From: Lamellibrachia satsuma
Taxonomy: Eukaryota > Annelida > Polychaeta > Sabellida > Siboglinidae
Length of the DNA: 64,000 nucleotides
Reading direction: 5' to 3'
Assembly (NCBI GenBank): GCA_033239005.1
Contig: BSQZ01000061.1
Location: forward strand, 1-64,000
The translations under genes were made by a program, and so were the position numbers. This document shows positions 35,501 to 47,951 of this stretch, piece by piece. Under the pieces are notes generated by a model. It worked only from the letters and a program-made list of their open reading frames with translations, was not told the DNA's origin and did not search any database. How positions within the stretch are numbered: the first letter of the stretch is position 1; the number at the start of each line of letters is the position of its first letter.

Positions 35501-38233
35501 GGCGAGCGGACAGATTCTTATGTTTATTTAGGGCTTAGCAGTTAAAAGACCCAAAATATAAAAGTGCAATGGAACTAGACTAAATGACTACATAAATTAA
35601 AAAGAAACTTACGGATCGAAATTCAGTCACACTGTTTTGTTTTGCATTTACATAAACGGTGTACATGAATACAGGTGCGTTTGCCACAACTACCCCGACA
35701 AGAACGCTCAACTGAATGAGCCGTAGCGCACCTGGAAGAAGTGCAAGCCGTCGGCAGCGCCCTCTGCAATTTCTTCGATGCTGCTCGTTGCTATAGTGCT
35801 CAGTGTGAACGCCACACCCATCGCCCTTGCCCCTGGAAGGCATCATTCGTCATTCTATATTATATTTTTTACAGTAATGCAAAAAGCAAAGCGAAACGTG
35901 CAAAAAATGGCAAGTGGACAATGAAGCTATTGGCTTATCGAGAGTCCAACACCTTTCATCTGAGTGTGACCCGCCCTTATGAAATATTTGCAATTTTGTT
36001 TTTAAACATACACACGCTGCTAATATACCCAAGTACCCATATCATGCACAACACAGGCTCTTGTGCATTGTCATTGCACGTTCTGTTTGGACTACAACAT
36101 CCTCGTGAAACATTCGGTAAACAGTATCTACTTAGAGACAAAAACAAATTATTTCTTCGTTCTTAATATCATCCGGGAACAATTAAGTTAAAAGTGCCGC
36201 TTTTGTGTGCGTGTAGATACATCCACATTATGCAATAGAGGATCCAGAGGGGGTCTTATGGGTCTCAAGACTGAAGTATACGTAGCCGACTAATATTACC
36301 CTCCCACCACCCCCCACCCCCCCCCCCCGGTTCATAAGTAGAACAACATATGACTACGACTGACTGAGACCCCCCGCCAACTAGACTAGATCCGCCCCTG
36401 TTATGTCGTCTGCTAACGCTTACCTTGAGCCGTGGCCACTTCGCCGTCGGGGTGTGCCATTCGATGCATGGCGGTCGACGCGATGCACACTGGGAAGGCG
36501 ATCTTGTGGCCGAGGACGGTTGTGCTGGGGTCACGCCGAGACACATCTCGAAGACATCGCGGCCGAAGTTGATATCTGAAAATACAATTTATTGTATCGG
36601 ATATCATCCAAGTAATACCCTTCCGGTTTTAAAATTAAACTGACTACGACCGGTAACTTCGCGAAACGGGTGTACCAAAGGTAAATTCTTAAAGCGAAAC
36701 AAAAATCGTGGTTTGGGGCATATGCACCCAAAAGAGCTCATAGAAGCTAATCATGTGCAAATAAAATCAAGAATATCACGTCAGTGGTTTATTCAGAACG
36801 TGTTCTAAAAGTGGGGGATTCCAGTCATTTCTCCGGTTGACATGTTAAATAGCGCGACCGATAGGCACATCCGCAGTTCTATAAAACTCGGATAACCTAG
36901 ACGCGGGACGTATTAAGTGATGCCGGTATACTCAGAACCAACGCAGTCTCAAACAAACGTACTATTTTCTCAGAAAGAGGAATAGTTTAGTAAACAAATG
37001 CCAATACATGTCACATAAGTTGAGTTACGACGCAAACATCATGGCCATATCCTATTGGCAAGTATAGGAATAGGCGTATGCAAATATTGTTTCACTTGTC
37101 GAGTGAATGTTGCTAGACTTCAAAACTCGAGACGTATGATATTATCTAACAGTATGGTGCGGCCCATGAAAATAAGATGTTGAGGTTTTCGTAGTAAACC
37201 AACGGCGTGATATGTTAATTGTAGTTGCAAATGGTTATGTTTTAATAAGTCTTACGGGTGCATGGGCCCAAAACCACGACTTTTGTTCCCTTTAAGTAAC
37301 ACGTTGACAATTACTAAGTCAAAATAGTTGCTTGCAGATGTAAATCCGTGTCTTACAAGGCACGGTAACACAATGTATGTGAAAGTAGTTACACATTGCT
37401 TTCATATGTTTGGATAAATATATGCATCCGGCCAGACTTGCTTGATAACAATAATGATGGAAAAGTGTCAATGCATTTAAATAACGTGGTGCGAGATACC
37501 AAACATGACACACGATTATCGACGAAAAATGTAAAGCGGTTATTGGTGAAAGCATTATAACCATGCAAATAATCAATTGTGTCCAACATTCAGGGATGGC
37601 GCAATACTTTTAAAAACATTGCAGCTTTCAAAATGCATTACCACGGTACTCCAAGTATTGCTTCCGTCCTTGCCCTCCCCCCAAATTGGCGCGACCATTT
37701 GTTTAAGGAGCATCTGAGGCAAACATAGTAGTTACGCATACCGATATGGTCAAACGTGATGCGGTCCAAAAATCAAGTGTACGTGCTAAAGGAAAACGTG
37801 TGTAACGTGTAGACAGTAGACCTATAGACTCCTATAAACAACCATGCGGTAGACATATAAAAGTAAACATGCGCCACTTGTACAAGGTAGCTGCTATTGA
37901 CTCATATTCAACAAACGTTGCTTTTCCGACGCCAATCAATTGTCTGGGTTTTTCTACACAAATTACACGATATTTAAATCAGTGATTTTGTGTTGGTACC
38001 CATATTGCACTATACTTCATTCACGGTCACAATCTAATAACCTGTCGTGAAGTCTTGCGAAGCATCTCGCACACTTGTTCGAGGACTTGCCTTCTGAAAG
38101 CGTCTACGTTGTCCCTCATCGTCGTTTCGTTGTTGGCGCCGCTCCTGAAATAATCCAACGCCTTTCTCGGGATGTTTTCGTACGCATATTTCTCAAAGTC
38201 GTCAAGACAGACCATCTGCTTCGAGACTGCCAT
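32534..38233 (-). CDS. HAO: (S)-2-hydroxyacid oxidase (HAO), copy B, probably functional
   Basis: FMN-dependent 2-hydroxyacid oxidase of the glycolate-oxidase family (2-hydroxyacid + O2 to 2-oxoacid + H2O2; peroxisomal in animals). Exons on the minus strand: 1, 38,233-38,091; 2, 36,575-36,424; 3, 35,832-35,732; 4, 35,384-35,230; 5, 34,919-34,744; 6, 33,816-33,725; 7, 33,220-33,062; 8, 32,769-32,700; tentative 9, 32,649-32,534. All phases join and there are no stops; about 387 residues if exon 9 is right, close to the usual 350-370. Visible active-site residues: Tyr28 (DYFRSGA), Tyr134 (QMYIYKER), Asp162 (TVDTP), Lys238 (VVKGVLT), His262 and Arg265 (SNHGGRQLD), plus the FMN phosphate region DGGVRLGTD...GRP in exon 7. 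Exon 1 ends at a GC donor (AAG|GCAAGT). Exon 9 is uncertain and no peroxisomal C-terminal tripeptide is seen. The start is the first in-frame Met of [17 protein letters not shown], matching the family N-terminus. Confidence 0.9.
35905..36065 (-). pseudogene. LINE 3'-end relic in HAO intron 2 (block B)
   Basis: Counterpart of 19,820-19,975, and similar to the tail of the relic at 49.1 kb. Confidence 0.6.
36769..37216. mobile_element. MITE-like inverted-repeat element, copy 3 (opposite orientation, only in block B)
   Basis: Ends AAGAATATCACGTCAGTGG on the left and a decayed version (GGCGTGATATGTT) on the right. The interior matches the reverse complement of copies 1 and 2. It lies in a ~660-bp segment that block A lacks, in HAO intron 1, so it inserted after the duplication or was lost from A. 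Confidence 0.7.
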
Positions 38234-38649
38234 CGTAGTGCGTGCAGAGACAACTGTTCGAGTGCGCGCTGCTTGTCAACAAGCGGCAATTATTAACGCA
38301 GCCGAAGTGCAAATAAGCTCAAAGGGCGCCTACACACCCCGCACAGCCGTCCTTTGTTTGTCTACGCTGACCTATCAACAGAGGCAGAGGTGTCAATATG
38401 ACCTGTGGTTATTGTCATTCTCCGTGAAATTGGTGATGTCAATTGAATAAAACAATAGTTAGGCTTCATTTAGAAGATAATGCAATCTTGGAGATTATAT
38501 CATAGGGAAGAACCGTCGTAAGAAGGATACTAGATATGCTAGAACGAATACAGAGGAGAGGAACTCAGATGATTCCAGAACTGAGAGAACTTAAAAGAAT
38601 TGCCCTGAAATAAAAGTAATAAAATTTTGAATTTTAAAGGTTGCTTGAA

Positions 38650-39400
38650 AACCATTAGAATCCTGCACTTTTTTAACATCTGACATTGTAACAGCTACAT
38701 CACCTCCTAAATTAACAAAATAATGTACACTGATCATAATCAGTCATAACACGAGATTTATATGTACTATTCAAATATGATACTTGCAAGAATATTGCAA
38801 TTTGATATGTTCATATTACATAAAGAATAATATGTCAAACTTGCATAAAATGGTAAAAGTAATTATTTATGTGTTTTATTAAGTCGAGGTAAAACAACAT
38901 ATTAGCTAAATTTTTAGAATATTCAATATTTGACCCACAAGGAGTAACACCACTTCAGTAAAACTGGGCAAAAAGTTAATTTATGTATCTCTATGACAAG
39001 GCAAAAAAGTCGGGGGGTCCCGTGCAAATTTGTGAGATAGCTGATAGCTGACATGGTAACAACATCGACAGCAAGATCATGGAAATACTGTCCTCTCATC
39101 ACATTCACAATCATTTATACCATGAGATGTATTTACTATTTAAATGTAAAACTTGCAGGAAAATTGCAGTTGGATATGTCCATATCATGATATATAAAGC
39201 ATAATATGCGAAATATGCATAAAATGATAACATTTATTATTTTATGGAATTTATCAAGTCACAAAAAGCCACATTTTAGCTAAATTTCGACCATATTCAA
39301 TATTTCACCCACGAAGAGTAATACCATGTCAGTAATACTTGGCCAACATGTTCGTTTATTATTATTTCCATAAAAGGGCAACAACATTTGGGGGCTCCTG
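38650..39400 (+). repeat. Dispersed repeat family R1, two units in block B
   Basis: One unit at about 38,650-38,960 and another at about 39,010-39,400. Each has the GTAACA...CTAAATTA...CAATATTTGACCCAC or CAATATTTCACCCAC order. Block A has only part of the second unit. Confidence 0.6.
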
Positions 39401-39854
39401 TGCAACATTTTGAAATATCTGACACAGTAACTACGTCAGCAGCAGACTGATGCGCAGTTAGCTTGACTTCAAGTTATATCCGCCTCCTGGAGGGTACTCC
39501 CTATACTGAGGTATACATGTATGTACCACGCAAATGCCCCTGTTTTTGGCCATTTTTCTCTCTCTGCCCGAAGAAAAAAAATTATTTTCTCTCTTTGTGC
39601 CCCATTTAAATCTGATAATTCTCTCTTCCACCGAAGAGGAAATTTGCCAATGAAAACGTTCCGCCCGGGCTTACCTTACGCTTATTGATATTAGATAAAT
39701 TGTTCAATAATTCTCTCTTGGTGACCCTAAATTTCTTTATTTCTCTCTCTCTCTCCATGTGCTCCATGGGGCTCTGGTAGCACACCCCCACCGGTTTGGT
39801 ATGGCAGTACCCCCCCTCCGGGAGCCGCCTACCTTAACAACCATACAGGGATGG

Positions 39855-39965
39855 AGGTTCAGGGAAAATCAAACTCAAGTTTCAAATATATTGAATGGGT
39901 ATGAAAATATTGAAAGAAATATATTTTATCATTTCAGAAAGATAGTAGAACTAGAGGACACGAAG
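39855..39965 (+). pseudogene. LINE reverse-transcriptase C-terminal relic
   Basis: The plus-strand frame reads ILNGYENIERNIFYHF, very close to the segment preceding the C-terminus of the LINE at 49.1-49.5 kb (IEVFKILNGY on the minus strand there). Short, isolated and dead. No counterpart in block A. Confidence 0.55.
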
Positions 39966-41063
39966 TAACGTTAATGAAGGATCAGTGTAGATCAGTGTGG
40001 TTGAATGCTTCCCAGAGGGGTTGGAATGGTTCTGGGTGGAATATATGTCTGCCTTGGATGAAGTCCAAAAATTAAACGTGAAGATTGGATACCGCGTTAT
40101 GAAAGAATATGCCTGTACACACACGCACGCACGCACGCACCCACACAACCGTGTGAAACAAGAGCCTACGAGCTGTGACATTGTGTGGCAGTGGTCGTCC
40201 TAGCTTCCACCTTTTCGTAACACCAACCTCCCACTTACCAAGTATGCGTGAGAGGGTCTTAACTTTCCATTTTCAGGGGTTCATCTGCGACTCCTGACTC
40301 CCTGAGAGTTATGGCCTCTATCGGCACCATAAGAGGGGTGATACATGCCATAACAAAGGCAATAATAGAGGCGCCACATGGTGGATTGTGCACCAGTCTA
40401 AAACAGTAACGCCACACGGTGGACTGTACACCAGTCTAGGTGCTGGAGCAGCCAGCAAGGTCAGCGACTAGACAAATGTATCAACATAGCGACTATTCCA
40501 CCAAACCCACACAAATTTTAAAATTAGTGCTGTGTTGAAGTCGACGGGTTCGGCTTCTTGTGTTCTTTTCTAAAGAAAAATGTCATTTTCACAAAGGGTG
40601 TTGGTAAATTGATGTTTAATGTATTGTGAAATGCTAAAGAAAATAGTTGGATAAAATTGCTTCATGTTCATGGGGCTAGAAGCATCTATGAAGTCCACCA
40701 CTGGCAAAAGTAACTGTGCAATGGTATCCCCTTGTCAGTAAACAATATATGGCTTCTATCTGGATGAAACTTATACATTGTGTTGGCACATTCAGACATG
40801 ACACGTTGAAAGTAAATTACATAAGACACGAAGTTATCTTATGAAGCCTCAATTTAGCTGTGTTGTGGCACATTTTCCACTCCTATTATATAGGACACCT
40901 ATGCGAACACTGGGACAGTAAGCGTCGTGGGCACCACATGGTGGACCGAAAACCAACCAATACACCTTAGCTTGATAACGTAGAGGGCACCACTGATCAG
41001 CTACAGGCCAGTCTTCCAGGTCTTGAAGAGGGGTTCGAGTTTACACATTCAGCCGGGGATTTC

Positions 41064-42200
41064 TAAAAAAAAGTTTGTTAAACGAACTCTTTCAAAATGG
41101 GGAGTTCGTTTGAACCCTCTGAACGGGCATGATACATATTTGGTAGAACAGGTGTTACGATAAAAAAAAATGTATAATAAATTAAATGTACTGCAAATCA
41201 GCATGCAACATCTAGGTTTTATAACAGTGGGAAAGCACCTCAAGGATGCAGCGAGGGCACATGCTGGACAATAGGCTATGAAAATCCAGAGGAAGAAACA
41301 ATGTAGTGTAGATCAAAACAAATTGTTTTTATAATAAATGATCCCCACATGAAAACACCATATATATGCTAAATGTGTGTGGTGAATATTGTGTTTATTT
41401 TCAACTACAGTTGAATTTATAGTATTTCGGGACACACATTTATTTATAGCTGTTGAGCAATTACAATACAACTGTTTGTTTGCATGCACCTCCTCGAAGC
41501 TGGATAAATAGCTGTAGGCAACAGTACACTTGTAGAGGATAACAGTTCATGTGAAAATGCGGTGTGAATGCCAGTACAAGAACACTACAGATGTTCTGGT
41601 GCAATAATCATTGCATTCAACCACTCAACACACACATTCTTAAAATCACAACTGGTGTCAGAACATGGAGGGGCATTAACTTGTCAACCATATTGCCTTT
41701 AACCAGCTCATATAAAAAAAACGATTAAATAAGTAGCAACAAGTTAAACGATTGCTAGTTTCACTGATGTCTACAGCCACATAAACAAATGGTGTATTTT
41801 CAGTACCATAGTATAGAAGTATATTTTTTTATGTTATGGACCCGTTCTATTTATGTCACCCACAAAACACTGCTGACGACTAGCCAGTTGAAAAACCCTT
41901 TACACACAACATGATAAGTTAGACAAAAAGTAAGAAAGTGGCATTTTCAATAGTTTATTAACCTTTATAACTTTCGTAGCGGTAACAAACACAATGTACA
42001 CAACATTCATTCCTGGCAGATGGTACACAAATGAATTAATCCTTTGGAGAGTTCCCAGTAGCAAGCTGAACAATAGGCATCCCTGATGATATCCTTGTGC
42101 ATGGACATAATTAACAGAAAGTCACAATGGCAAAGTCTACCAGACAACAGTCCTGGATTGCTGCCTAGTCCCAGAGGTTTCCAACCAGCTCACTCATCAT
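41064..42200. other. No coding exon seen; includes the likely 3' UTR of COX8
   Basis: AT-rich. On the minus strand an AATAAA lies at about 41,955, downstream of the COX8 stop at 42,230, and may be its polyadenylation signal. Nothing else is recognised. Confidence 0.45.
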
Positions 42201-42229
42201 GTCAAATGATGTTCGGTGTGGTGCTTGCT

Positions 42230-43642
42230 CTACAAGGTGCCCTTCATACGTCGGTAGTTTTTGATGTTGCCCAGCACGTACAGCGGAACGGCCATTAGAC
42301 ATCCAAAAAGAACAACACCAAAGCCAGCCTTCTCCTGCGTACAGAAAAGTTACCTGGCATTACAAAATATACAGCATTAAAAGTATCTTAAAACACATGC
42401 ATTGTGAACAAAATGTAGGATCATAAAGTAATTATAACTGATCATCGACACTGTAATTGACCCCAATGCTGTTATTTGGGTCCCGGATGATTCAACCTAT
42501 GACGGGTTCGGTCCACTTCACCGAAAACCGCATCACCACTGAATTCAGCTATGATCAATTTGGCCCACAGTCTGAGTCAATAAAAAAGGAAATTATGCAC
42601 AGAAACATTTGTACATGATCACACGCTAATTGAGTAATAATAATTACAAAGCAGTATCAATAAAACAAAATTCCAGCCTATCGTCAAGTTTGAAATTTCT
42701 TGGAATCTTCATCTATTTCTTATGTTTAATAAAAAGCAATTGGAATATTTGTTCGAAAACGCTATAATTTAGCGCACTACATTTCCCGTTTTCCTTTGTA
42801 TCTTCATCTGTATATATGGTTAATAAATAAAAACAATTTAATTCTTAATGCATTTGTTCGTTTTTCAAGATTGGTTAGAATTAATTAATTAGAATATTTG
42901 TTCGAAAACGCTAATAATTTAATGCATAACATTTCCCAGTTACGATAGTGAACACACAAACAGTCAAGTAGAAAATAATGAACATAAGGTCCACGGAGCC
43001 CATGTTACAGTTACAACATCCAAGTCGCAAACAGTAGCAAGTCGGTACAATTAGTGAAAATAACAAACGTAATAATCAAGTTCATGGACTCCATTTCCCA
43101 GTTAGAATAAGTGAGTTGTTTCAGCCATCACCCCGGACCATGGAGCCCGCTGGCAACAATGATGTGGTGATAACATGCCATACAACAAAATAATGACACA
43201 ACCCAAACATGTTTTATTAAATTCTGCCAAATTAAATAATTAGAAAGCGCAATGCTTCATCATAGTTTTTAATGGATTTACATTTGCGTGGCATTTTAAG
43301 AACATTTTCACATTTATAACAAGTATAAAAATAGTAATTCAAATAAAATGAAACACTAACTAGTCAAACGGCTAAACATTTAAATTACATGGATTACAAT
43401 AACAGCCCTAAGTAGTAGAAAGTTAGTTTACATCACCTACCACTAAACACGAATTATAACGATACAGCACAAGGTCAAACGTGACCATGACGGACATCAC
43501 AGAAACTACTATTCATGGTTCATTTTCTTACCGCGAAACTGATTTTAACTCGTGGTGGGCCAGACACTATCGTTGCCCTCTGGACTGCTATTTGCGAGAA
43601 GGCGGGAGCTCGCCTGATGAGACCACGCATAACTGCCGACAT
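42230..43642 (-). CDS. COX8: Cytochrome c oxidase subunit 8 (COX8)-like, two exons
   Basis: Exon 1 at 43,642-43,532 (37 codons) and exon 2 at 42,334-42,230 (34 codons plus stop) join in phase 0 across GT-AG splice sites (GCG|GTAAGA, and TTTTCTGTACGCAG). The 71-residue product starts with an Arg-rich presequence (MSAVMRGLIRRAPAFSQ), typical of mitochondrial import. It continues SGPPRVKISFAEK, a single membrane segment (GFGVVLFGCLMAVPLYVL) and a short basic tail (NIKNYRRMK). The S-x-P-P-x-x-K spacing, the Glu before the membrane segment, the Pro inside it and the terminal YRR match vertebrate COX8 over equal length. COX8 is a small nuclear-encoded subunit of complex IV in the inner mitochondrial membrane. 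The head-to-head placement with the BTBD7 region suggests a shared promoter zone at about 43.7-44.4 kb (inference). A longer plus-strand open frame across exon 1 is a shadow. Confidence 0.78.
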
Positions 43643-44604
43643 CGTGTAGAATTCGTCGAATTCCTCAGCAAAATAAGCTTCTTGATTCCCTTCCGTCTGC
43701 TACGAAATAGAATGGCTTCTAACCTGGAATTTCCGCAGCAGGACTATGACCCTGCCTATTATTGGCTCAGGGGATTATATAATTTCACAAATACTAAGCT
43801 GTAGGTCTTCCAATGATTTTGACTATCAGTTAATGTCATAAGCGAATCTGTGACTAATACAAATTTATTTATGCATTTGTTGTAACGTGACGGAAACGTT
43901 TTAATATAAACCAATCAAATTCTTCCGCGCTAGTGCGGTGATCAGGAAGTGTATTCCAAGAAGGAGGATGCGTATTTCTGTTTATTTCTTCTCTCCAGAT
44001 ACACGCTTAATGTAAGTGTTTAGCAAATGTCATATTGATAAATAGTTGAACTGAAATGGCATTGTTTATACAGTGTGTTAAGCCACACATCTACGAATAC
44101 CAAAGAACGTGCAACAAATACAGTAAACGGGTCGACAATTGAACAGCGAAGCCATGAACTGATGTAGCTTTTGAAGGTGTCAGTGTCACTAACACGCTCA
44201 GAGTCACAATCACTGACAGTCTAACTCACGAGGACTCATTCCCAGCGAAATCAGCACAGTTTTAAACTTTAAGTGTTACGGTTATAGTAACAGGGAAGGG
44301 TATTACGTCTACGTGTTGGCCCCTACAGAGTACTGTACTGGCAACACGCAAAGAAAACTACTGTACAACGGCCAGGACATCGCTACTACGCTAGGATAGC
44401 ACTGCCACTGCTACAGACAGTCAGGCATGGTTGTTAAGTCCAACATATTGTTAAGAAACAATTACATATTTACATTGTTGTAACAAGTATTTTACAAATA
44501 TTTTAATATGTTTTAAGTTATCATTGACACATTGAGAGTAATGTTGTGGTGGTAATTAGTACCCTTATTGCTTATGTGACTGCAAACCACATATTATCTT
44601 CAGT

Positions 44605-46625
44605 GGTTTTCAAGCTATGGTAGTTTGAAACTTAGGACATTTTGTGACAGGGTTTTTTAATAAATAATTTTTTTTTACTAATCAATCTATATAAATAAAA
44701 TTTGGTGGAATTATTCTGTGCACCATATATATAACATTTATGTTACTGTAATTAAAACATACATGCTGCAGTTGATGATTAATATGCATTAAGCTGATAA
44801 AAATTATTGTTTGTTCATTAAATCACTCAGGAGAGGTTTTTCAGGCATTGATTTTGAGCTAAATACACATTGTAGTTACAAATTGTATATTTTCGGTATT
44901 AACCAACTTCCGGTCAAAAAATTATAATGTTGGGTAGCTTAATACACATGTCAGCTTAATGCACATTAACCATCAACAGCATGTTTGTTTTATGTTTATG
45001 TGATCTACATATTGCAAGTGTTATTCATATAGGTTTATTAGTTCATAAGACATTAACCTGTGAAATATGAGTAATTTTAATTATTAAAAAAATTCAAACT
45101 GCCATAGCTTGGAAACTATTGGAGCTAGTTTGCTCAAAGTTTGCTTACATGGTTATCTAACCAGGGGCTTTAACCCACCAACATAACATTTAATTATTTT
45201 TTAATTTACGACCATTTAGGGGGAAAATTACTTATATTTGACAGGTTAATATCGCAGTAACTAATTAAGCTATATCAATCAAACTTAATGGACTTGTTTT
45301 CTGCACTATGTAGATCACATAACCATAATTAGAACATGCATGTGTGCATACATAATGTGCATTAAGCTGACAAAAGTCATGATTTGTTTAAGGCTACACA
45401 CAGCAGGTAGTTAGGATAATTTCTTTGTTTGTGCAAATTGTGCAATTTTTTGTGCCAAATGTATACAATGCGTCTTACTGAATAAAAAATATATTGAACT
45501 TTTTTTCAACCAGACACCCTGTTTCCAAGGTAACAAACAAAATGTCCACCATTTTGAGCAAATATTGGCAAATAGAAAACCATTCTTTATTGAACACATA
45601 TATGATTATAATTCTTGCAAATCCATGTTCAGGTCACATTCTACTGTACAATGACCAGAGCATCTGTTAAAATGTTGTTTTATTTTTTTTAAAGTGAAAA
45701 AACTCTTGGCAACAAATACAGGTTTTTCTTTCAAACTGTTGATGATTTTAAAAATGTCATTGGGCAGAGTAGAGTATGCTGAATGCAACATCCAAAACCT
45801 TATTTGAATAGCATAATTACTCACAGAGATATCCTTTTTTTAAATGCAGAAAACGCGTTTTTGAGAAAACAGCCGTTTAAAGGTTGAAAAGCTGCATTTA
45901 TTACTTGACAAAGGCATGTTTTATCCATGAATAAAAATTATTTAGAGGTATGCAATTGCTATAAAAGTTATCTTTATAGATAATAAATATACAAAGCTAT
46001 CAGAATACAGTGGAAATACATTTTGAATATTAAAAAAAATGACATTTCACCTGGGGTGTCTCCGTTTAGGAGTATCGCTACGATACCCAATTTATTTCGT
46101 AGTGAAGGAAGCAAGGAAAGGATGCTGGGAGTTACTTGTTATTTGTGTCCTAGGAGTGGTCTACGCTTAGTAAAAGTTACACAACAATATCCGCTACCCC
46201 ACTTTAAGTTCATTTTTAAGAAATATAACAGTAATAGATTAGTAATTAAGAAACCTATGCATGTCATATTGTTCTGATGTGCACACTGGGTTGTATAAAT
46301 ACCAAAAATATGCAATTTTTAACTAGGATATGTGTATTTAGCTCACAATCGATGCCTGAAAACCCTCTCGCGGGTGATTTATTGAACAAATCGTAATTTT
46401 ATCAGCTTAATGCGTATTAACCATCAATTGCAAACATGTTCTAATTACAGTTATGTTATCTATTTGTTACAGAGAATAATTCCACAAAGTTTTATTGATA
46501 TAGGTTGATTAGTTCATGAGATGTTAACCTGTGGAATATGAATAATTTTATTTATTTGAAAGACGGCATCACAAAATGCCTAATTCCTAAATTTTGAACT
46601 GCCATTGTTCGAAAACTACAGTCCC
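44605..46625. repeat. Compound inverted-repeat (foldback) structure
   Basis: Four copies of a ~150-300-bp module (core GTCAGCTTAATGCACATTAA and TTATGTGATCTACAT) alternate in orientation: reverse at 44,605-44,905, forward at 44,930-45,130, reverse at 45,240-45,430, forward at 46,320-46,625. The outer pair spans the whole 2-kb segment. Class unknown; no transposase seen. It ends about 80 bp before the BTBD7 coding exon. Confidence 0.7.
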
Positions 46626-46702
46626 TAAAGAAATATGTAGTTTATACATCTTGAAATAATGAAATTTGTAAATATTAATGCCATGTGTTATATCTTCCAC
46701 AG

Positions 46703-47951
46703 ACCTGCCATGTGACCACATTCACTATGGACAACATGCATGCCACCTGGCATTTCACGTAGATCACTGTCGGTGTCAACTGCTTTGGAGGCTACACGAT
46801 GGGAACGAATATGTCATCGGCGGTGACATCTGACCGACTGTCGCAGCCGCCATCCCGACCGACAAGCTTCGCCGCCAGATCAATGCCGGCATTCCTGACG
46901 ACCGACTTGGAGAATGTGGTCATACACCGGGACAAGAAGAAGAAGACGTCTAGGTTTGCGACCCTGCGCAAGAAGCTGACGAAAGTTCGCCGACAGAGTC
47001 GCTCGCTCGACCATGCACGTGCCATGCGTGATCTGACGTCATCCTGGTCAATCCAGGAGACGAGTGCTCTGGTGGAGGAGTATGAGGCAAGCATAGCATT
47101 GAAGGAGCTGACACTGCAGGCGAGTTTGGCACGACCGCATGCATCTACTCTCAAGGAAGATCTCTATGCGCTCTATGACAATAAATACTGCACGGATGTC
47201 GACCTCATATACAAATCCGTGTGTTTCCCTGTGCATCGAGCCATCCTTTGCGTACGCTGTCCATTCTTCCGTAGCCTGCTCGCCAGGTATCCACAGTACG
47301 GCGCACAGGTACCCGTCAACATTCACGCACAAGGCGTTGACGTCAATATGTTCTCAGTTCTACTTCGATACCTCTACACTGGCGAGTTCAACTCAGAAGA
47401 AATGAGGTCGGAAGATCTTGAATTGTTGGCACGACTGGCGGATCAGTTCGGCACGCCAAATCCGCTCGAGCAAGACCTGAAGACGTTACTTGAAACGTCT
47501 GTCTACAGTGATGCACTTCTCATATTCTCGTCTGAGGCCGAGTTACATGATGCGTTTACACCAGATGGTGCCACTGGTGAAGTACGGACACAAAAGACAC
47601 ATGAACTGCGCTGTCACAAAGCGATCCTTGCAGCGAGGTCGCCGTTCTTTCGCAACGTGATATTGCGGCGAGCGCGCTCTGGTGAGGAGTTTACGGAGCA
47701 CACTTTATCATCGCCGACGTGTATAGTTCTCGATGAGTCAGTCATTCCACGGCGCTACGCACGTGTGCTCCTCAATGCCATCTACCTTGACTCGGTGAAT
47801 CTTTCACTCATCATTCGCAGCAGCGTCAGCCTGTGTAGTTTGAGCGAGGTGCAAGCCATGGTAGCGGGGAAAAGTCACATGACCACCACCGATGAAGCAA
47901 TGGAGATATATCAGATTGGACAATTTCTCGACTTCCCGGTTCTGTCTCAAG
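46703..47951 (+). CDS. BTBD7: BTBD7-like protein, first coding exon (CDS 46,799-47,951)
   Basis: BTB/POZ-domain protein 7 orthologue. A TTCCACAG acceptor at 46,701-46,702 begins the exon. The ATG at 46,799 (MGTNMSS, Gly at position 2 as in vertebrate BTBD7) is the start. 384 codons run to a strong donor (CAAG|GTGAGTGTG). After a basic segment (DKKKKTSRFATLRKKL, residues 45-60) comes a conserved helix (ALKELTLQASLARP). BTB domain 1 is about residues 127-198 (CTDVDLIYKSVCFPVHRAIL) and BTB domain 2 about 236-340 (LRCHKAILAARSPFFRN). The following VQAMVAGK and IGQFLDFPVLSQG lead into a BACK domain on the next exon. In vertebrates BTBD7 promotes epithelial cleft formation and E-cadherin loss; whether that holds here is inference. 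Reading past the donor adds only about 40 random residues. Confidence 0.95.

Noticed and set aside
40980..41063. Block B first looked like a truncated LTR left by a microhomology deletion
   Set aside because: The shared sequence after GCACC is host flank, not LTR. The LTR is only 134 bp, and B reads straight through GCACC, so B is the empty site.
43481..43804. 107-codon plus-strand open frame
   Set aside because: Opposite strand of the COX8-like first exon; no motif, start context or splice support of its own.
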